Positions 27,560 to 37,190 of a stretch of DNA of 64,000 bases are shown here, one piece after another. The stretch comes from Holdemania massiliensis AP2 (GTDB lineage Bacteria; Bacillota_I; Bacilli_A; Erysipelotrichales; Erysipelotrichaceae), in the NCBI RefSeq assembly GCF_000327285.1, contig NZ_HE998569.1, positions 91,278-155,277 of the forward strand, written 5' to 3'. A program made the position numbers and the translations under genes. How positions within the stretch are numbered: position 1 is the first letter of the stretch; each line of letters opens with the position of its first letter. The notes under the pieces were generated by a model. It saw nothing but the letters and a program-made list of their open reading frames with translations. It had not been told where the DNA came from and made no database searches.

Positions 27560-29342
27560 ATGAAAGAAACATTAGTACAGCTTCGGCAGGTGATGGAACA
27601 GAAACAAGTCGATCTCGTCCTGATTCCGTCATCCGATTTTCATGGCAGCGAATACATCGGCGATTATTTTAAAGCCCGAGCCTGGATGTCTGGTTTTACC
27701 GGTTCAGCGGGAACTTTAGTCGTGACTCGGGATCAGGCTGGGTTGTGGACCGACGGCCGTTACTTTATTCAGGCAGAGCGGCAGTTGGCTGGATCCGGGA
27801 TTACCTTATATAAAATGGGACAGGAAGGCGTTATCGATTTTCCTCAGTTCATCGTGGATCAAATGCCGCAGGGCGGCTGTCTGGCTTACGATGGCCGCAT
27901 GGTCAGCGCGACATTGGGGCGTGAACTGGAAGCGGCCTTGGCAAAAAAAGCAGGCGCGGATTGTCAATGAGGATCTGGTGGATCTGATCTGGAAAGATCG
28001 TCCAGCACTGTCAGAGGCTCAAGCCGTGCTTTTAGATGAGCGTTACAGTGGTCAGTCAACAACGGAGAAGTTAACAGAAATCCGTGCGATTATGAAAGCG
28101 GAAGGAGCGCAGGTCTTGTTGATCTCGGCCTTGGATGACATTGCCTGGCTGTTTAATCTGCGCGGCACAGATGTGCAGTATAATCCTGTTGTTCTGGCCT
28201 ACGGCTGGCTGACGCAGGATCAGGCCGTGCTGTATCTTGACACCCGCAAGCTGTCGGATCCGGATAAGCTGCAGCTGCAGAAGCAGAACATTGAAATCCG
28301 TGCATATGAGACTTTTTATTTGGATGTGGCTGAGCTGAAGGATCAAAACGTATGGGCCGATCCGCAGAAGCTCAATGATGCGATTATCCGGGCTATTCCT
28401 CAATCCTGCAACAGGATTGAAAAGACCAGCCCGATCAGTCTAAAAAAAGCGATTAAGAATTCAATTGAAATAGAAAATCTGCGCGCTTCACATCTAAAAG
28501 ACGGAATCGCGGTGACCAAGCTGATGTACTGGCTGAAGACCCGTGTCGGCAAGGAAGCGATGAGCGAATGTTCAATTCAGGAAAAGCTGCATCAGCTGCG
28601 CGCTCAGCAGGAAGGCTTTTTAGAAGAAAGCTTCGGCACGATCTGCGCTTACAAGGCCAATGCCGCGATGATGCATTACAGTGCTGATCCTGAGCAGGAT
28701 GTGCCGGTGGAAGCCGACGGTCTGCTTTTGATTGACTCCGGTGGTCAGTATTGGGAAGGAACGACCGACATCACCCGAACTTTTGCGCTGGGGCCGATTT
28801 CTTCGGAAATCAAGAAAGTGTATACGACGGTGCTGCAGGGGATGCTGAACCTGTCAGAAGCGCGGTTTTTATATGGCTGCAGCGGCATCAATCTGGATAT
28901 TCTGGCACGGGGGCCGGTGTGGCAGCTGAATCTGGATTATCAATGCGGCACCGGCCATGGCGTAGGTTATCTGCTTAACGTGCACGAAGGGCCGCATGGC
29001 ATTCGCTGGAAGCGGACAGCGGCCTTAAGCGAGATGCAGCAGCTGGAAGCCGGAATGGTCGTCACGGATGAACCGGGTGTTTATGTTGAAGGACAATACG
29101 GTATTCGGATAGAAAACGAGCTGATCGTCAAGTTGGGTGAGAAGAATTTCTATGGCCAGTTTATGGAATTTGAAACGACAACGCTGGCGCCGATTGATCT
29201 GGACGCCGTCGATCCAGAGATCCTGACGCCTTCTGCACGGGAAGCCCTGAACCGGTATCATCAACGGGTACGCAAGGCTCTGACACCCTATTTGACAACC
29301 GAGGAAGCCGCATGGCTGAAAGACGCTGCGCGGTCGATTTAA
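27560..29342 (+). pseudogene. pepP: Aminopeptidase P (Xaa-Pro aminopeptidase), frameshifted
   Basis: Starts at 27560 behind GAGGAGAG. The first part (creatinase N-terminal domain, SSDFHGSEYIGDYFKARAW) runs to 27970; the second domain and catalytic M24 domain continue in the +1 frame to 29342. The switch lies at a run of seven A (27943-27949); six A would restore one frame reading ALAKKQARIVNEDLVDLIW. The catalytic part is intact: DSGGQYWEGTTDITRT, GTGHGVGYLLNVHEGPHG and the metal Glu in TDEPGVYVEGQYGIRIENE. The product cleaves the bond before Pro at peptide N-termini. Could be a real pseudogene, a sequencing error or slippage. Confidence 0.8.
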
Positions 29343-30169
29343 GCAGGGAGAGCGTTCAGCCTCAGCCGGTGGCGATGGTTTGTCTGGATCTGGATGGAAC
29401 TTTATTCAACCGCAGCAAGCAGATCGGCCAGCTGAGCCGCCGCCAGATCCAACGGTGTCTGGATCAGGGAATTGAGGTGGCTGTTGTGTCTGGCCGGGCC
29501 TTTCAATTTGCCTACAAGACAGCTCAGCTGATTGACCCGCGGGTCGCAGTGATCGGCTTTGTCGGCGCTTACCGTCATTTCCGCGGCCAGTCGGAGGGGG
29601 AAGCGATTCCCCAAGGGGCCTTGATGATGATGCTGAAGCGGCTGAAAGCGGAGAACTGTTGCACCTTCATGAAGCAGCTGAACACGATTTGGTGCAGTCA
29701 TGCCGATCAGCTGACCACGGATTATGTCGCCTATACGGCAGATCTGCCTGCGGAACACCGGCTGAGTTATTATCCAAATCAGGACCTGGAAGCGGTTGTT
29801 GCCCAGACTCAAAAGCCTGTCTATAAACTGCTGATTCGGGCTCAAGGCAAAACAGAGCAGATTGCCGACCAGCTGCGCAATGTTGAAGGCGTGCGGCTGT
29901 TTGTCTACCCTTATGGCGATATCGAAGTGATCAGCGCCAAGGCGGATAAAGGGAGGGCTATTCGGCAGGCGGCGAAGCAGCTTGGGATGGATCCGGCACG
30001 GATTTTGGGCATTGGTGACAGCATCAATGATCTGCCGATGTTTGAAGGCTGTGGTCTGCGCGTTGCGATGGCGAATGCCGCCGATCAGGTGAAAGCACAG
30101 GCCGATTATATCACGCTGAGCAATGAGGAGGACGGTGTAGGCGAAGCTCTGCGCCGGTTGGTTTTGTAA
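29312..30169 (+). CDS. HAD-superfamily Cof-type phosphatase
   Basis: A 285-aa cytosolic phosphatase of the Cof/IIB branch. Motif I is VCLDLDGTLFN (nucleophile and acid Asp), motif II VVSGR, and motifs III/IV include KADKGRAI and LGIGDSINDLPMFE. Such enzymes hydrolyse sugar phosphates or cofactors such as FMN. The ATG at 29312 overlaps the end of pepP and has GAGGAA six bases upstream, suggesting coupling; ATG at 29375 is an alternative start. Confidence 0.85.
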   Translation: MAERRCAVDLSRESVQPQPVAMVCLDLDGTLFNRSKQIGQLSRRQIQRCLDQGIEVAVVSGRAFQFAYKTAQLIDPRVAVIGFVGAYRHFRGQSEGEAIPQGALMMMLKRLKAENCCTFMKQLNTIWCSHADQLTTDYVAYTADLPAEHRLSYYPNQDLEAVVAQTQKPVYKLLIRAQGKTEQIADQLRNVEGVRLFVYPYGDIEVISAKADKGRAIRQAAKQLGMDPARILGIGDSINDLPMFEGCGLRVAMANAADQVKAQADYITLSNEEDGVGEALRRLVL

Positions 30170-30226
30170 TCGCTCTGTTTCTTGCAAAGAATCAAATCAA
30201 TAGAAAGAACAGAAAGGAGAACCGCG

Positions 30227-31093
30227 ATGAAAGTCGATCGTCTGGATTGTTTTGTGCAGGTTGCCAAGACGCTGAATTTTTCTAAAAGTGCCGAGGTCTT
30301 ACATTTATCACAGCCCTCGATCAGCCGGATTATTCACCTGTTGGAACAGGAGCTGGGCTTTGATCTGTTTGAACGCAATCGAAATCAGGTCGTGCTGACG
30401 AAAGCCGGGGAGATCTTTTATTCTCATGCCCGTCAGCTTTTATGTGAATACCAGGCGGCGGTTGAGGAAGCCCGCAAGGCCAGTCAGGCCGGACTTTCGC
30501 TCAAAGTCGGCGTCATTGGTTTTGCGGAGGCCCGGCTGATGAAGGCACTGGAACAGCTGACTCGGGATGAGGCTTCAGTTCGGCTGGAAATGATTCCGGT
30601 GGATTTTGTTTCGGAACTGAATCAGGTGGAAACCGGGGAAATTGACTGCTGCATGATGTGGCCGCAGGATGTCAATCTGGAACGGCTGGAATATCTGGAA
30701 ATGTTCTGTGGAGAAACCCAGGCTTACCTACATGTTCATCATCCTTTGGCTAAACGGGAGAGCGTGACTTTTGATGAATTGGCCTCCATGCCGCAGATCC
30801 TCTTTGCCCGTCGCAATCCATTGCGGTATGCCGCCTATCTGGAAAAGTTCAGTCCGGAATTGCGGGAGAACATTGTTTTAACACCGGTCAAGGATGTTCC
30901 GGCATCCCGACGGCTGCTGGAGTTAAACCAGGGCGTCATCTTGGCGCCGGAGGGCGGAATCCTGGCGGATAGTCCGCTGATCAAAGCGGTACCGATCCAA
31001 GCCGATCAGCCGGAGCTGATCCGTCTGGGTTTAGTCTATCGCCGGGATTCTCAGAACATTGCGTTAAAGAAGCTGCTTCGATATTTGAAATGA
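30227..31093 (+). CDS. LysR-family transcriptional regulator
   Basis: A 288-aa regulator. N-terminal winged helix (FVQVAKTLNFSKSAEVLHLSQPSISRIIHLLE) and a C-terminal substrate-binding domain. AAAGGAG precedes ATG 30227. It lies directly upstream of a Tat-exported flavin reductase; an inverted repeat TTGTGT/ACACAA sits in the gap, so it probably regulates that gene in response to an electron acceptor. Confidence 0.9.
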   Translation: MKVDRLDCFVQVAKTLNFSKSAEVLHLSQPSISRIIHLLEQELGFDLFERNRNQVVLTKAGEIFYSHARQLLCEYQAAVEEARKASQAGLSLKVGVIGFAEARLMKALEQLTRDEASVRLEMIPVDFVSELNQVETGEIDCCMMWPQDVNLERLEYLEMFCGETQAYLHVHHPLAKRESVTFDELASMPQILFARRNPLRYAAYLEKFSPELRENIVLTPVKDVPASRRLLELNQGVILAPEGGILADSPLIKAVPIQADQPELIRLGLVYRRDSQNIALKKLLRYLK

Positions 31094-31140
31094 GCATAAG
31101 CCCATCCGTTAATGAAATAAGCAGAAGCTTTCTTTTCTTT

Positions 31141-31168
31141 TATAATGTGATTGTGTGGATTTACACAA
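31141..31168 (+). promoter_or_regulatory. -10 element and inverted repeat before the flavin reductase
   Basis: TATAAT at 31141-31146 without a good -35, then TTGTGT-GGATTT-ACACAA (31151-31168). A weak -35 is what an activator-dependent promoter would show. Confidence 0.5.
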
Positions 31169-31184
31169 ACAGGAGGGAAGAAAG

Positions 31185-32894
31185 ATGAAGAAAACTGGAA
31201 TTTCAAGACGGGAGTTCCTGAAGGGCAGTGCGGCCGGCGCTGTATCGCTAGCGGCCATGGGCCTGTTAAGCGCTTGTGGGAATAACGGAAGCACGCCGAC
31301 AACGACGGCCCCAACCCCAGAAGCAGGCTCATCCTCGCAGGACTGGCTTGGTCAGCAGCCGCAGATCCAGGACAGCGAGATCAAAGAAACCTGGAATACC
31401 GGCGTTCTGATTGTCGGAGCCGGCAACGGCGGCATGATGGCAGCGGTGAAGGCCGCCGATGCGGGTCTGGATTTTCGGATTATTGAACAGAACACGTTTG
31501 TCTGCGACACACGGAACTGGTATGCAGCAGCGGATTCCGTCGACGCTTTAGCGGCGGGAAAACCGATTGACCGCCAACGCGCAATGAGCGAATTATCGCG
31601 TTATGCATCGGGCAAACTGGATCAGAGTGTCGTCAAGGTCTGGCTGGATGAATCAGCGGCAATGCATGATTATGTCAAAGCGATCATGGATTCCTATGGC
31701 TACGATTGTTACTTTGAAGCGGATACCGGCATGGCGGAAGAGGGCACCGATTACTATCATGCCCCGACGCAGCACAATTACAATGCCCGTCCGGACAGCG
31801 AATGGAAGGACACGCCGCGCAACAAGCTGTTTGTCGATTATATCGAGAAAAAAGGTTATCATGTTGATTTTGAACATACTTTAGTCGAGCTGATTCGTGA
31901 AGAAGGCGCGGTCAAAGGCGCAATTGTTCAGAATGGCGCAGGTGATTACATCAAAGTTTTAGCACCACAAGGCGTGATTATCGCGACTGGCGGTTATGAA
32001 GGCAATGCCCAGATGATGGAAGCCCTCTCGCCGCTGGCAGTTTCCTGTACGACCGCAAGCAGCTACTTTGCCACAAACCATGGCGACGGCATTAAAGCCG
32101 GACTGTGGATTGGTGCCGATATGGACAAGGAAGCAGCACCTATGTTATTTGACCGCGGCGCGGTAGCCCCGGGCGTGGATGCCGGCTATGTCGTTGCTTC
32201 CAATGGCGCAAAGCACTTCCCGGGAACCATCTCGCAATGGAATCCAGGGACGCAGCCGTTCATGAAAGTCAACCGCGACGGCATTCGTTTTGCGAATGAA
32301 GGCTGTCCATATAACGACATCGTCTTTGCGGCTGCCAATCAGAAAGGCGGAGTCTACTGTCAGGTTTATGATGCGGATTTTAAAGAAGACTGGCAGAAGT
32401 TCCACACGTTAGGCTGTTCATCACTGACTCGTGTTTTGCCGGATATGATGGCGGAGCAGATGGAAAAAAATGTCGCCGACGGCATCATCATGAAAGCCGA
32501 TACGCTGGAAGAACTGGCGGATAAGCTGGGTTTTGAAGGATCTGCGAAAGAGGCGTTTCTGGCTCAGTGCGACCGGTATAACGCGATCTACGACAAAGGG
32601 GAAGATGATGAATTCTTCAAGTCCAGTCATTATTTATCGCAGCTGCGAAAAGCCCCGTTCTATGGCGTATGGCTGGGCGCAAGCTTGTTGTGCACGGGCG
32701 ATGGCTTAAAGATCAACAACAAAATGCAGGTATTGGACAAAGAGAAACAGGTTATTCCGGGGCTGTATGCGATCGGCAACGCTTCCGGCAGCTTCTTTGC
32801 GAATAACTATCCTGAGCTGTTCCCAGGTCTGGCCTGCGGACGAACGCTGACCTTTGCGATCAAGGCCGTTAAGGTCATTGCGGGCGAAGAATAA
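31185..32894 (+). CDS. Tat-exported FAD-dependent (fumarate reductase-type) lipoprotein
   Basis: A 569-aa flavoprotein. Twin-arginine signal SRREFLKG and lipobox LLSAC place it on the outer face of the membrane. FAD-binding Rossmann motif VLIVGAGNGGMMAA and the C-terminal GLYAIGNASGSFFANNYPELFPG region are typical of the fumarate reductase/flavocytochrome c branch. No heme-binding CxxCH or FMN-binding domain is in this protein, so electrons must come from a partner. Such reductases let gut anaerobes use organic molecules as electron acceptors. Substrate unknown. AGGAGGG precedes the ATG. Confidence 0.88.
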   Translation: MKKTGISRREFLKGSAAGAVSLAAMGLLSACGNNGSTPTTTAPTPEAGSSSQDWLGQQPQIQDSEIKETWNTGVLIVGAGNGGMMAAVKAADAGLDFRIIEQNTFVCDTRNWYAAADSVDALAAGKPIDRQRAMSELSRYASGKLDQSVVKVWLDESAAMHDYVKAIMDSYGYDCYFEADTGMAEEGTDYYHAPTQHNYNARPDSEWKDTPRNKLFVDYIEKKGYHVDFEHTLVELIREEGAVKGAIVQNGAGDYIKVLAPQGVIIATGGYEGNAQMMEALSPLAVSCTTASSYFATNHGDGIKAGLWIGADMDKEAAPMLFDRGAVAPGVDAGYVVASNGAKHFPGTISQWNPGTQPFMKVNRDGIRFANEGCPYNDIVFAAANQKGGVYCQVYDADFKEDWQKFHTLGCSSLTRVLPDMMAEQMEKNVADGIIMKADTLEELADKLGFEGSAKEAFLAQCDRYNAIYDKGEDDEFFKSSHYLSQLRKAPFYGVWLGASLLCTGDGLKINNKMQVLDKEKQVIPGLYAIGNASGSFFANNYPELFPGLACGRTLTFAIKAVKVIAGEE

Positions 32895-32921
32895 AAGCTT
32901 AATCATATAAATCGTATCAAC

Positions 32922-32955
32922 AGAAAACACAGCTGGTTTGGAAGCTGTGTTTTCT
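32922..32955. terminator. Bidirectional terminator
   Basis: AGAAAACACAGCT pairs with AGCTGTGTTTTCT (13-bp perfect stem), A-rich on one side and T-rich on the other. Confidence 0.85.
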
Positions 32956-32995
32956 TCTGCTCTCTATTAATTTTACTTTTTTTAAGCGTATCTAT

Positions 32996-33732
32996 TTATT
33001 CGCTTTCAGGTCTGATTACGGTGATATAACCTTTCTCAGGATTATCTCGATACAACGGATAAAGTAAAAGATGATCCTGATCTAATTCATAACGATATAA
33101 ACCGATTTCACTGATGAATGAAGAGTTGATGACAATCACATCTTCAGAGAGCTGCTGAATTGAAATCGTTTCGGGGATTCTGCCGGAAAGTATAAGTTCA
33201 TTTTTATTGATATCAATTGTATAATCCTGATTGGTTCTGGGAAGGGTCCATTCACCGTTCAAGCGGGTATTAGGATCAGGCATAATGCGCGTATACTTTG
33301 CGTAGTCATCCGTGTGAAGTTCTTCATCTGATAATTTACTGATTCTGCGGATCGATGTTGAAAAGAGGGGCTCCGGCTGGTAAAGGGATCACCGGGTCAC
33401 TGTTACTAAATGGCAGTCAATAAAGAAATAGCTGCCTAAGCGAAAGGGATAGAAATAGTGATTCGTCTCATCCATCAAATTTTTCCATACATGACATAGA
33501 GTCCATTATCAAGATAATACTCGGTATACATTTCTGGGGAGGGAGAATGTGGCATAATCCAGGCACCCACAATTTGATCAGGATCAAATTCACACTCAGT
33601 TTCTTGCAAATTGTCACTCATCCAGAAAGTTTCATTCAGTTCTAAAGTCAGAGATGAAGCCTTTTGTTCCGGTGATCCGCTGCATGAAGCAAGCAGAACA
33701 AGCAAGACGATCAATTTTAATTGTTTCATCAT
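32996..33732 (-). pseudogene. Lipoprotein gene broken by two frameshifts
   Basis: Three pieces in different frames join into one protein: a lipoprotein start (MMKQLKLIVLLVLLASC...) at 33732-33475, a middle piece (DETNHYFYPFRLGSYFFIDC) around 33465-33385, and a C-terminal piece read from about 33390 to 32996 (SLYQPEPLFSTSIRRISK..., ending RPESE). No family recognised. The pieces are well preserved at protein level, so inactivation looks recent. Confidence 0.7.
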
Positions 33733-33961
33733 TTTTACCTCATATTTTTTGTTTTATCGGAAATATCTGAAAAGACAAGTTCATTCAGAGCCAGGGACTT
33801 CCCAGCAGTAATTAGTTCAACTCGAAACTTCTGCAGTAATCCTTTGTCAATCAATCCTATTATCGCGGATCCCAGACGTATTGGAAACAGAAATGAAATC
33901 AAATCAGTAGATAAATTTGTCGAAATCTGGTTAAATGAAAGCAGAAAAAATGAGGTGCTTT

Positions 33962-34720
33962 ATGAAATTGATATCATGGAATGTAAATGGGCTTCGCGCC
34001 TGCTTGCAGAAGGGATTTTTAGATTTTTTTAATGAACAGGACGCCGATATATTCGCGCTGCAGGAAACCAAGCTGCAGCCCCACCAGATCGAACTGGAGC
34101 TGCCGGGTTATCATCAATTTTGGAACAGCGCTGAACGCAAGGGTTATTCCGGTACAGCTGTTTTTACCAAACAGGAACCGCTGTCAGTTCAATATGATTT
34201 TGATGAGGCGGAAGGGGAACATCCGAAGGAAGGCCGTGTGATTACGCTGGAATTTGAAAAGTTCTATTTTGTGACTGCGTATGTGCCAAACTCCAAGGAA
34301 GAATTAACTCGTTTGGATTACCGGATGACGTGGGAGGATGCGATGCAGCGGCATCTGACGAAGCTGAATCAAAGTAAACCGGTGATTTATACAGGTGATC
34401 TGAATGTCGCGGTGGAGGAGATTGACTTGAAGAATCCCAAAACCAATCATTTCAATCCGGGCTTTTCCGATCAGGAACGACAGAAGATGCGGGATTTGTT
34501 AGGCCTGGGATTTGCGGATACTTTCCGCACCTTATATCCTGAAAAAATCGAATATTCCTGGTGGTCTTACCGCTTTCAAGCCCGGACTAAGAATGTCGGG
34601 TGGCGGATTGACTACTTCATCGTTTCCCAAGCGTTGATGAATCAGGTGAAAGACAGTGTGATCTACGGTCATATTCTGGGTTCTGACCATTGCCCGGTCG
34701 GCATCGCAATTGACCTTTAA
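33962..34720 (+). CDS. exoA: Exodeoxyribonuclease III / AP endonuclease
   Basis: A 252-aa ExoIII-family DNA repair enzyme: MKLISWNVNGLRA, LQETKLQP (metal Glu), VYTGDLNVA-like site, WWSYRFQARTKNVGWRIDYF and catalytic GSDHCPVGI. It cleaves 5' of abasic sites. ATG 33962 has GAGGTGC upstream. The 3' 312 bases are duplicated at 41934, and this copy has lost its native terminator: only the first arm remains at 34729-34738. The 3' part of the gene may therefore have been supplied by the inserted island. Confidence 0.93.
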   Translation: MKLISWNVNGLRACLQKGFLDFFNEQDADIFALQETKLQPHQIELELPGYHQFWNSAERKGYSGTAVFTKQEPLSVQYDFDEAEGEHPKEGRVITLEFEKFYFVTAYVPNSKEELTRLDYRMTWEDAMQRHLTKLNQSKPVIYTGDLNVAVEEIDLKNPKTNHFNPGFSDQERQKMRDLLGLGFADTFRTLYPEKIEYSWWSYRFQARTKNVGWRIDYFIVSQALMNQVKDSVIYGHILGSDHCPVGIAIDL

Positions 34721-34735
34721 TTCAAAGTAAAGGAG
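34409..34735 (+). repeat. Island-flanking direct repeat, left copy
   Basis: 327 bp, identical in length to 41934-42260, with six substitutions, all in the last 120 bp. Covers the exoA 3' end, its stop codon and the first terminator arm. The segment 34736-41933 lies between the copies. Confidence 0.95.
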
Positions 34736-35021
34736 TGAACAGGAAAAAGGATTCTTTAGGTAGTGCCAAATAAGAAAACATTGAAAAGTCAGTGATATCT
34801 ATGTTTTTTTAGGTGCAAACACGGTGTGAAGTCAAAATAATCAAATACTGACAGGCATTTAGGGCGCTGATACGTAAATAACAGCCCCCTTTTCCTGTTA
34901 TCTGTGCCTTCTGTTCATAAGTGGCGTCGGTGTTTTCCATGCGGTAGATATCAGAGGGGGACAGGTGACCAGAATGCCAAAAATCAACACTTTTTAAATA
35001 TACAAGAAGGAGGTACTAGGC
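34721..35021. other. Island left edge, no intact gene
   Basis: Holds TTGAAAAGTCAGTGATATCTATG at 34781, which resembles the last repeat and start region of the DUF4143 gene at 21890 but leads into no ORF. Short protein-like scraps lead into the pseudogene at 35022. Confidence 0.4.
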
Positions 35022-35760
35022 ATGGCAGTTTACTGTATCGAAATGATCCGAAATTATCCGGCTATGTCAAATTACCCTTTTTGGGATATATCTCTGTCGT
35101 TGAAAGAGAAGGGCGGCTTTCCCGCATGCTCTCACTCACTCAAAATTGGGATTACACGATTAAGATCTTCTACCGTATCTGCAAGGACAGGATAGACAGT
35201 ATCAGCGATGGCATCCGTGAGTTGGAGGCACACGGCTATTTTATCCGTGTGCGTATCCGAAACAGGAAAGGGCAGTTTGGGTAAATCACTGGAACTTGAA
35301 TAGGAAACGCTTATACAGGAAGATCTCACACAAATAATTGAAGATATATCAAATCTCTATCCAATCAAATCCCCCTATCCTCCGCAAGAGTAGGATAGAA
35401 AAGGATGGGACGAGAGAAAGAGAAATATACTGTGAAGTCCGTTGTGAGAATATCAGCTATGAGTATCTATCTAGCTAGGGCAGCCACATTGACCGTGAAA
35501 TGTTGGACGAGATCGAAAGACTGATTTTAGATACGGCTTGTTCTTCGCGAAAGACGATCCGCATAGCCGGGGATGATTACCTGGCCGAAGTGGGTAAAAT
35601 TCCGTTTTTTGAAGCTGGACAGTCCACATGTGCAGTATGTGATGTACTGCATGAAGGACAATATCACCTATGTCAGCGATATCATGAAATGGTGTTCTAC
35701 ATTACCCTTGCCAACATCAGCAGCTATTATTCCACCCTAGTATAGTACGGCATGTACAGG
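35022..35760 (+). pseudogene. Decayed DUF6017/RepA-like gene of a conjugative element
   Basis: AAGGAGG and ATG at 35022 start MAVYCIEMIRNYPAMSNY..., the N-terminus of the helix-turn-helix protein common in Bacillota conjugative elements. After a frameshift the wHTH continues as RMLSLTQNWDYTIK and GIRELEAHGYFIRVRIRN. Further on, MLDEIERLILDTACSSRKTIRIAGDD and YITLANISSYYSTL match the C-terminal part. Several stops and shifts make it dead. Confidence 0.65.
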
Positions 35761-36058
35761 GATAGGCGAAGGGGCTGAGTAAATGCAGGAAGAAGTAGTC
35801 GGCAAAGCCATTGTCACGTAATGATCAGTGCAAAAATCAGCAAATGTGCACTGTAAACATTGTTTTTAGGTGATTTTACTCGTCAGTCTTCAAAACCTAT
35901 CCAAACGTTCCAAAAATCGTGGATAAAGGTCTAGAAGAATAATCTCCTATATCGCCTATTCACCATGGATTCTTTAAGATTTTTTTCGTGCCTGTCGGTC
36001 TGCTGACAGAAAGTAAAAAAGATCTGTTTTCCTTAACTTCCTATAACACAAAAGTGTA

Positions 36059-36092
36059 AGTACAGCTTTTCGGTCTGTCCGATGGCTGTACT
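36059..36092 (-). terminator. Hairpin ending the defence-like operon
   Basis: AGTACAGC pairs with GCTGTACT across an 18-base loop, ten bases after the stop codon of the receiver gene. T run on the minus strand is weak. Confidence 0.5.
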
Positions 36093-36100
36093 CACGTTCT

Positions 36101-37180
36101 TTATGTTGCTTCGATTGGCATAATTTTATCAATTATGGTGTTTGCTTCCGATTTGAAATCAAAATCTGGTTGACCTTGACGAGCATAATATGCAGAGAAA
36201 CGATTTAAAATATTTTTTACGAAATATTCTTGAACTTTCACTTTAGGTAGACCATATTCTTTAATGAATGCCTCAGGGGGGTATGTAATGACCTTCCGAA
36301 AGTTTATGTATCCACCTACAAACAAGGTGTTTTGTGGCAACCAATGATAATAGTCAGTGGAATTATTTTTTATTGCATTCTGTATATCTGCTTTTTTATC
36401 TTTTCTTTTTGTTGCTTTGTCGGTGATAGCAGTATTTACGGTATCGTGGTTGTCGATTTCACAAACAAGAATTCGATCCGTCTTAAAGTTTCCACCATGC
36501 TTTGCTAAGTCACAAGGGGGTGATAGCACAATACAATACAAACCATCCTTTGTGGATTGGAAAATTGAACCCGTTTTAATATCTTGTGAAATCGGCGGTT
36601 TTATATACATTTCTTCTGTAACGTATGCAGGAACTTCGTTATCAATTAGCTCTTGAATATGAGATACTGCATATCGAAGCAATACTTTTTCAGTTTCAAT
36701 TCCCTGTGCCCGTTTTTCTTTCCAAAGACTGATTTGAGGATAGAGATTTTTCCAAAAGATTTTAGTCATGACATTCTCAATGATGCCTGTCCCACCAAGG
36801 ACATTGAACAGGCCTGTATCTAAAACAGTACATAATTCATGGAGAATCTCTTCGTGGCTCGATTCCCCCTTTTTATATATCTGGATTGGAGAGCTAGAAT
36901 CTTGCTCTGTATCGGGCGTGCCTGTAAATATAGCTACAGGTACACGAAATTTTTCTACTATTTCTCTTATAAGATCATTTCCGCTATGATCTCCATCCAA
37001 TTTGATATCCACAATAATACCATTGATTTTTTCAGAAACTTTTTCCATGCCGGCTGCATATGTCTCTGCTACTTCTAAATGATAGAGTTCTTCATCAGCC
37101 GCAGTGTTTAAACGCTTTATGGTATCCTGAAAAGAGTTCGAATCTTCAATCGAGTCTTCAATAAGTAAAAAATTGTACAT
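36101..37180 (-). CDS. Receiver-domain protein with unknown C-terminal effector domain
   Basis: A 359-aa protein. Residues 1-125 form a response-regulator receiver with all key residues: acidic pair Glu8/Asp9 (LLIEDS), phospho-acceptor Asp58 (GIIVDIKLDG), Thr86 (IFTGT) and Lys103/104 (IYKKGE). The C-terminal 230 residues contain no DNA-binding motif I recognise; a striking IVLSPPCDLAKHGG motif lies at about 217-230. In this context it may be an effector switched by phosphorylation. The ATG at 37180 is correctly spaced from GAGG; it starts ten bases after the kinase stop codon. Confidence 0.8.
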   Translation of the reverse strand: MYNFLLIEDSIEDSNSFQDTIKRLNTAADEELYHLEVAETYAAGMEKVSEKINGIIVDIKLDGDHSGNDLIREIVEKFRVPVAIFTGTPDTEQDSSSPIQIYKKGESSHEEILHELCTVLDTGLFNVLGGTGIIENVMTKIFWKNLYPQISLWKEKRAQGIETEKVLLRYAVSHIQELIDNEVPAYVTEEMYIKPPISQDIKTGSIFQSTKDGLYCIVLSPPCDLAKHGGNFKTDRILVCEIDNHDTVNTAITDKATKRKDKKADIQNAIKNNSTDYYHWLPQNTLFVGGYINFRKVITYPPEAFIKEYGLPKVKVQEYFVKNILNRFSAYYARQGQPDFDFKSEANTIIDKIMPIEAT

Positions 37181-37190
37181 TCCCATTACC

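Noticed and set aside
29402-30187. 261-codon open frame opposite the HAD phosphatase
   Set aside because: Antisense shadow; the plus-strand HAD motifs are complete.
31653-31877. Short antisense frames in the flavin reductase
   Set aside because: No start signals; the overlapping gene explains the sequence.
34904-35284. A 126-codon open frame as a gene
   Set aside because: It changes frame inside the recognisable HTH protein that starts at 35022, so it is part of a pseudogene.
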